64,000 nt of DNA from the NCBI GenBank assembly GCA_038501195.1, contig JBBPUQ010000002.1, positions 4,216,001-4,280,000 of the forward strand, written 5' to 3'. Source of the stretch: Nemania diffusa. Lineage: Eukaryota; Ascomycota; Sordariomycetes; Xylariales; Xylariaceae. Below the pieces are notes generated by a model. That model saw only the letters and a program-made list of their open reading frames with translations. It searched no databases and was not told the DNA's origin. Shown in pieces: positions 58,794 through 64,000 of the stretch; the first letter of the stretch is position 1, and every line of letters starts with the position of its first letter. The translations under genes and the position numbers were made by a program.

Positions 58794-61607
58794 ATGGACT
58801 CTGATGGCGACACTAGCTCGCAACCAGACCAATATGCTCGAGATAATCGATTGTCAATTGACTCACGAATCAATCCTTTCTCTCTTGTCTGCCAGATTAA
58901 TGGCCCTATTCCTCGGCCAACACCAGATGCTGGACCTGGCGGTCTAACAAATGATGACATTCTTCCTCAGCTTCAGCTTCCTTTAGTTGATCTCCGAGAG
59001 CAACTCGATATGCCCAAAGAGTCTATCGACTTACTAGCTAGAACCCTCCGGTACGATGATATAAGTCAGAATGACCAGTATGACACGCCTTTGGCGCGGT
59101 ACAAGGCTCGCAAGCGCCTGGCTGAGTTGAAGCTTGACCCTCCAGCCTTATTAACTGACCCAGACTATGACTGCCGTGAGCTTGCCATGGATATTCAACA
59201 AAGACGGCAGCCAAATATCGGCCCCGGAATATTCCCGCTAGAAAGACTAGACATAAACAATGATGAGGGGCTAGGATTTCCCAATACCGCTTACCGAGTC
59301 AGACAGAAACTTAATCATATAGTGCGTCAGGAGAAATTTGATGTGTCTAGAGAGGCAATGTATCACCTGGCTCGCGCTCTTCATGACGACTGGACCGACG
59401 ATAATACCTGTAAAATAATTGAAGAGGCGATGCTACGTCGAACCGTAAGTTTTACTTCTAATATTCTCTTCTCTCCCTTGACTTACATGCTTCAGTCTGT
59501 GCGTGATTTAGCAGTCACTCCTCCACTTAGCCCATATACGGACCAGGATGAGTTTTTCATCCCGGACGCTGAGGTCTGTGAGGTTCCAATTGCCTCTGAC
59601 TTAAGTTCGATGCTCAGCGACGACCTAAAATTAGCTGAGTCCGCCGTGCTACAGACGGAACTGGAACAATGCATTTCGCCGATACTTGATAGCGACTGTC
59701 TAAGGTTGTCTCCTTTACTTGATCCGCCTGAGATTAGTATAGAACGGCCCAAGGTTAGCTTAATTAAGATGGAAAGTCCCCTATCACCGATTACATCGCC
59801 GCTTCGGCCTACCAACTCAGAACCTAACATCCCGGCGCTACTAAAGAGTATGGACCTGGACTATGCGTTATCCAATCCAAAATCCTCAAAGAGAGATGAT
59901 GTGCAGGTTAAAGGTCAAAATGAAATGATTGATCCCAGCCTTCAAACTTTCATAGAGGAGAGTGCTATGATTGTGCTAAAAAGTATCGAACAAGAGCATA
60001 TCAGCATTGTAGATGCTATAGCTCGAGTCGAGGTGCCGATAACGGACTTTTCAATTCCGGAACCTGAGTGGAAAAGCCTTCCCATGGACGCCCGCATTCA
60101 CCTGAAGTGGCTTTCTGAGGTATATAAGATAGACATACCTCCTTCGAAGAAAAATTCTCGAGCAGATGCAAAACTTCGCTGGATTCCCTTTTTACAAAAT
60201 ATGGATTGGCAAACTCTAACAAAGGAATCGATTGACTCTGAAAGGGATCTATCGCAAGTACTCAACTTCCTAGATGCTCAAGAGATTCCAACTAGTGCGA
60301 ATTATGTATGGAAACAACCAGGTGTAGCCATTCTACGTGAGCTAGAGTGTGAGGAATGCCTCGAAGATATAAGGTCACCTAGAAACGTTAAGCACGACTT
60401 AGCAAGTCTTGCTCGGAAAAGGCGACTTGAAAATAATTCCGTAGAGATGACGATAGATCCTTCACCAAGCTCGTCCCCGTCTGTTGACCTTATTGCACCT
60501 CGCCGATATACGAAGTTGCCACGACGGGCCCCGCCGGAGAACTTAAGTGGTCGACCCAATCTCCTACCTAGCCTAGAATCCAATCTGGCCGTCTCAACTT
60601 TACTTTCGAATTACATGGACATGCACACAGAAAAGCGTCATAAACAGGATAAGAGTTTGTTCTTTCTCCCTACTTCCAATGTTGAAGTCGAGCCACAATC
60701 GGTTTCCATTCCAGGACCAACCCGGTTACAACGAGATAGTACCAGCCTGACGATGGCAACGAAAGTGGTAAGGGAGAGAGTAATACAACAAGCTCCATGC
60801 CCTAAGATAGGCGTTTCAAACACGCCCATAAAACTCATCAAAGGGTTGGCCCTCAGCCGAGGGCTACTGTCTAAACTCGAACAGCTCTGTCCTACTGCGG
60901 AGATCATCGAGCGCGATTTTGACCGTTGGAACACAGTCGCTTGGGGCCATCATTCCATCTTGAGATCAACTGTTGCATCATCTCTCTCAACTGAAGCCGA
61001 TGTTATAATTTCCCCAGCTACAGGAATCATTGTGACAACGTTGTTGAAAGTCATACAAAAAGTTCTACCTGGAAAAACAGGACAGTCTCCAATCCGAGAG
61101 CGCATTAACTTCGTGGCATTGCGTTACGAGCGATTGATTGTGCTTGTGTCTGAAGGAGACGCCGTAGATGAGACAGTGCGTGACTTGACACCCTCGGAGA
61201 CCACCGCGTACGCAGAGTTTATTGGGTTTATCACAGGTGTTGATTCTAAAGTCGAAGTGTACTACGTTGGAGGCGGGGAGGTCACATTAGCGAAATGGCT
61301 TGTTTCTTTCGCCGTTCGGTACGCGTCCGAGGCGGCTGAGATTCAGGGGCAACTCATTCAGGACGAGACACAGTGGGAGGTATTTCTTCGCCGGGCGGGG
61401 TTCAACGCTTATGCGGCACAAGCTATTCTCGTTTGCCTCAAGGGTAGAGATGATGACTCTATGGAGGAGAACGAGTACTCTAAATGTGGTCTCGCTGCAT
61501 TTATGATGATGGCAGAAGCCGAGCGACTGCACAATTTTCGAGATTTAATGGGCGGGGAGAAGGTGTTGAAAAGAATCAACAGAATATTGGAGACGAAATG
61601 GAGCTGA
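58794..61607 (+). CDS. Large conserved fungal protein with XPF-like and helix-hairpin-helix C-terminus
   Basis: The frame encodes 920 residues from ATG 58794, assuming removal of an in-frame 51-bp intron (59445-59495, GTAAGT/CAG, no stop codon inside). An in-frame ATG at 58743 is possible but less likely. The N-terminal third has two repeated short blocks: LDMPKESIDLLARTLRYDD and FDVSREAMYHLARALHDDW. This repeat, with PLERLDINNDEGLGFP between, resembles fungal proteins annotated DUF7102, recalled from memory. The middle (about 220-600) is probably disordered. Residues about 665-815 alternate strands and helices with EADVIISPATGIIVTTLL and INFVALRYERLIVLV, like an inactive XPF nuclease fold. 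Residues about 842-920 (VFLRRAGFNAYAAQAILVCL, then FRDLMGGEKVLKRINRIL) fit tandem helix-hairpin-helix. That order suggests a Zip2/SHOC1-type meiotic recombination protein, as a hypothesis only. The nuclease ERKxxxD motif is absent. It is convergent with the WD40 gene, 234 bp away. Confidence 0.65.
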   Translation: MDSDGDTSSQPDQYARDNRLSIDSRINPFSLVCQINGPIPRPTPDAGPGGLTNDDILPQLQLPLVDLREQLDMPKESIDLLARTLRYDDISQNDQYDTPLARYKARKRLAELKLDPPALLTDPDYDCRELAMDIQQRRQPNIGPGIFPLERLDINNDEGLGFPNTAYRVRQKLNHIVRQEKFDVSREAMYHLARALHDDWTDDNTCKIIEEAMLRRTVSFTSNILFSPLTYMLQSVRDLAVTPPLSPYTDQDEFFIPDAEVCEVPIASDLSSMLSDDLKLAESAVLQTELEQCISPILDSDCLRLSPLLDPPEISIERPKVSLIKMESPLSPITSPLRPTNSEPNIPALLKSMDLDYALSNPKSSKRDDVQVKGQNEMIDPSLQTFIEESAMIVLKSIEQEHISIVDAIARVEVPITDFSIPEPEWKSLPMDARIHLKWLSEVYKIDIPPSKKNSRADAKLRWIPFLQNMDWQTLTKESIDSERDLSQVLNFLDAQEIPTSANYVWKQPGVAILRELECEECLEDIRSPRNVKHDLASLARKRRLENNSVEMTIDPSPSSSPSVDLIAPRRYTKLPRRAPPENLSGRPNLLPSLESNLAVSTLLSNYMDMHTEKRHKQDKSLFFLPTSNVEVEPQSVSIPGPTRLQRDSTSLTMATKVVRERVIQQAPCPKIGVSNTPIKLIKGLALSRGLLSKLEQLCPTAEIIERDFDRWNTVAWGHHSILRSTVASSLSTEADVIISPATGIIVTTLLKVIQKVLPGKTGQSPIRERINFVALRYERLIVLVSEGDAVDETVRDLTPSETTAYAEFIGFITGVDSKVEVYYVGGGEVTLAKWLVSFAVRYASEAAEIQGQLIQDETQWEVFLRRAGFNAYAAQAILVCLKGRDDDSMEENEYSKCGLAAFMMMAEAERLHNFRDLMGGEKVLKRINRILETKWS

Positions 61608-61841
61608 ACTACATAAGTTTACTCGTTTGATGTATGAACGGTGCTCGATTTATTGGCCATGTTATGAGCTGCTTATTGATCCTAATACTGTTGGCTATGC
61701 TGAGAGCCCTTTTTATAGTAGATACTATGATCTAAGCTTAGAGCCTAAAGAAGTTGCATTCGGTATCGCATATATTCATGCAGCAATTCGACCGCTATAA
61801 AGCTGGGTATCATAGATGAGTCTCGCTTAAACCCTCTCTTT

Positions 61842-63335
61842 CTACGAGCTTCCGTTAGCTCCATCTGGAAGCCCTGTAACACTCCATATTTTCAAGCTGC
61901 TCTCCTTATTTCGCCTCTGCATCCAGGGCGCTAGATCCGAAGAACCATCAGTTTCACTGCCAGTTTCGCCGTCACCACTGTCTTCCTCGGAGTCGCTCCC
62001 ATGATCCTGGCCACTGCTACTAAGTGGACCATCGTGTGCTAAGCCGTCGTCTTCGTCAGGAAACTCCCACGACCCGGCACATGTCGCAACGACGGTGCCG
62101 CTAGGGTGTAGACATGCACTGCCGACAGTAGATCGATGGGCGGCCCATTCCCACGCGGGTGCGTGAGGGCCCTCTAGGCTTCCGACGCCCTCCCACACTC
62201 TCACCATGCCGCTCGACGTCCCGGACCATACCTCGAATCCACTGGTCTCGTCCGTGCCGGGAAAGACATCACAGGCGATCCGTTGGTTTCCTAATGCGTC
62301 GCGCCCCGTCAGGTACCCGAGGAGCTTCCCGGTCACGCGCACGTCGTATATCAGCGCGCCGCGGGACTTGCGCTCGCAGAGCATGAGATAGCGACCGCAC
62401 GGGCTCCACGTCGTCTGCGTGATGCCGTCGCCGCCTATGCCGTCGGGGTAAGCGCCGCTTGCATTCTCGGCAGTACTAGTAGTAGCAGCAGCAGTAGCGG
62501 TCTCGCGCACGGCGGTGGCGATGCTCCACGTCGCGACGCATTTACCGGCCTGCGCGAAGTCGTACAGCCCGATCCACCGCGTCCAGGTGCCTGCGGCGAC
62601 GAGGCTCGCACCGCTCCCCGCGTCCGCGGGCTGCCAGCCGAGCGCGGAGACGGTGCCGCGCATGCCGACGCCGCCGCCCTTGGACAGGTGGCGCTCGGAG
62701 GGGATGGTGCGGATGCGCGAGACCGGCTCCTCGCCCGTGCGCTGGACGTCGAAGCGCGCTAGGAGGCTGCGGCTGCCTGCTATGAAGTGCGTGCCTGGCG
62801 AGGGCCAGAGGAGGGACGTCGCCGTGAGGAATGTCTCGCTGCGGGCCTTGGTGAAGGGGTAGGAGGATATGGGGGAGTGGGAGTTTGTAGATGTGGCGGG
62901 GGAAGAAGCGGAGGGAGCTAGGTAGAATAGCTGCAGAGGATGGTCTCGCACCGAGACGAGAAGCTGCTGCGTCCAGGGCGAGGCGAGGGAGAAGTACGGC
63001 GCCACTGATAGCACATTGCTTGGCTCGGGAAGCTGGATGTGTGCTTGCGGCTTCAGGGTGAGCTCCTCATCTGCGGAAAGGAGGTTCTCGGGCACGATGT
63101 ACCCGGATATCAGGTTTGTGGACGAGTACGTCAACAGCGTTGTCCCGTCTGCGGTCCATTGTGCGCTTTCAAAGTAGCCGAGGACGCCGTTGTGAGATTC
63201 TGCCGCGTCATCCTCGTCATCCTCACTATCGCTGGCCTCGGATGAAGCAGACGGAGTGGGATACCTGGCGGTTACATCCCCCGTTGATGCTAAGAGTTTG
63301 ACTCTATCCCGCGACGGCCCATCTTGTGTTGGCAT
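61842..63335 (-). CDS. WD40 protein of the WDR79/TCAB1 (Swt21-like) family
   Basis: A single exon encodes 497 residues. The pattern near the N-terminus, NGVLGYFESAQWTADGTTLL, and later TQTTWSPCGRYLMLCERKS, GALIYDVR and GNQRIACDVFPG match the WDR79/TCAB1 family, which in animals binds Cajal-body RNAs and telomerase RNA and in yeast (Swt21) associates with spliceosome-related factors. Repeats of WD40 type are seen at about 55-75, 135-215, 225-265, 300-345, 360-385 and 395-415, ending with LKIWSV. An acidic, Ser-rich insert (about 430-465) interrupts the last blade. A second acidic stretch near residues 33-45 (SEDDEDDAAES) precedes the propeller. The gene is GC-rich in the middle, unlike its neighbours. 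It is expected to be nuclear; the RNA partner in this fungus is unknown. Confidence 0.78.
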   Translation of the reverse strand: MPTQDGPSRDRVKLLASTGDVTARYPTPSASSEASDSEDDEDDAAESHNGVLGYFESAQWTADGTTLLTYSSTNLISGYIVPENLLSADEELTLKPQAHIQLPEPSNVLSVAPYFSLASPWTQQLLVSVRDHPLQLFYLAPSASSPATSTNSHSPISSYPFTKARSETFLTATSLLWPSPGTHFIAGSRSLLARFDVQRTGEEPVSRIRTIPSERHLSKGGGVGMRGTVSALGWQPADAGSGASLVAAGTWTRWIGLYDFAQAGKCVATWSIATAVRETATAAATTSTAENASGAYPDGIGGDGITQTTWSPCGRYLMLCERKSRGALIYDVRVTGKLLGYLTGRDALGNQRIACDVFPGTDETSGFEVWSGTSSGMVRVWEGVGSLEGPHAPAWEWAAHRSTVGSACLHPSGTVVATCAGSWEFPDEDDGLAHDGPLSSSGQDHGSDSEEDSGDGETGSETDGSSDLAPWMQRRNKESSLKIWSVTGLPDGANGSS

Positions 63336-64000
63336 AATGGCGAATAGGCTAGCGGCGATTCGGCTCAGTCCAGCATGATTCTAACCACAGGCCCGACTTC
63401 GATGCCTACCAAACCTTGTACGAATTAATTGGTAAGTATGGTGTACTTTTCGTCTAGGAAATGGCTAAGCAAGCATAAGCTTGAACCTTGAGCTCATGTC
63501 GCTGCTACTCGAAGTTCCTTATCGATACTAGAGCGATCCCCAACAGCTATCTCCTGCAGGGACCTTGAAAAGGTTCCAGTTGAATTAGGTAGCGGGCAAT
63601 AATCTAGTGACACACGTCATGGTGGATTGACACAGCTCCCCCTGCGCCGCTAATGTAACCTGGTTGGCCTACCTCTGCGCTATAGCCGTAGGTACCTACA
63701 TAGTGTACCTAATCCTGTAATACCAGTAAGTAGGTGGTGGTACCTACCTTAAGTACATAGGAGTGATAGTAGCACCCTGTAGGTAGCGGTCGTGGGTTGC
63801 CTTGCATTGATGATTGGTGACTTACAAGTTTAGGTACCTCTCTAACGAACCCTCTTCCCGACCTACTTCTTCTAAACATCAACACTTTATTTACTAACGT
63901 CTGAATCCCATCATCCATAGACTTCGCGGTAGACATCCTGCAATTATGCTTTGATGACTATATAATATTCTTTGGCCGCTGTGCACAACCATCAACCACA
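63336..64000. other. Promoter-side intergenic region at the window edge
   Basis: 665 bp upstream of the WDR79-like gene, with several GGTACC-centred palindromes (about 63690-63740 and 63831-63836). A 75-codon minus-strand frame (63709-63936) has no recognisable product and is probably chance, although the edge of the window prevents a firm statement. Confidence 0.5.

Noticed and set aside
63709..63936. 75-codon minus-strand frame at the window edge
   Set aside because: It sits in the presumed promoter of the WDR79-like gene, is built partly of GGTACC-type repeats and has no recognisable feature.

Overview
The window is nuclear DNA of a filamentous ascomycete (Pezizomycotina, probably Sordariomycetes). 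The evidence is short introns (about 47-126 bp) with GTRNGT donors and CTAAC-like branch sites, a two-gene type I fatty acid synthase, a fungal lipoxygenase homologue, Zn2Cys6 and bZIP regulators, a MARVEL protein, an intron-bearing tRNA-Tyr, and a repeat destroyed by C-to-T hypermutation of the RIP (repeat-induced point mutation) kind. The order or genus cannot be fixed from the sequence alone.

Layout. 1-259: the 3' end of a guanine deaminase. 938-15896: the divergently transcribed FAS beta (minus) and FAS alpha (plus) genes, which share a 2.9 kb bidirectional promoter. Both keep the full primary-metabolism domain set, including the C-terminal phosphopantetheinyl transferase domain of alpha, so they probably supply the cell's cytosolic palmitate synthesis. 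19064-21453: a ten-exon MUP1-type methionine/amino-acid permease. 23161-24173: a five-exon short-chain dehydrogenase. 24944-26285: an M20D amidohydrolase. 26784-26874: tRNA-Tyr(GUA) with an 18-nt intron. 29001-31453: a secreted lipoxygenase homologue that appears to have lost two metal ligands. 37279-38460: an AflR-like Zn2Cys6 regulator. 40837-49029: a complete but hypermutated LTR retrotransposon. 51748-52788: a bZIP factor with a split zipper. 54395-55044: a small Ser/Thr-rich protein that is probably GPI-anchored. 56145-56967: a four-helix MARVEL membrane protein. 58794-61607: a large conserved fungal protein whose C-terminus looks like an XPF-type fold plus helix-hairpin-helix. 61842-63335: a WDR79/TCAB1-type WD40 protein, convergent with the previous gene.

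Apart from the FAS pair there is no clear operon-like or biosynthetic cluster. An AflR-like factor and a FAS pair share the window but are 21 kb apart with no polyketide synthase, so I do not call an aflatoxin-type cluster.

The most unusual element is the retrotransposon. Its 394-bp LTRs align without gaps, have TG...CA ends and are flanked by the 5-bp duplication ATTAT. The element has been turned into a 7.8 kb AT desert by transitions only. Comparing the LTRs base by base suggests that the base 5' of the C governs mutation (pyrimidine-C hit, G-C spared) rather than the CpA rule of textbook RIP. The mutation is centred on the element and fades out inside each LTR, so the outer half of each LTR preserves what the other has lost.
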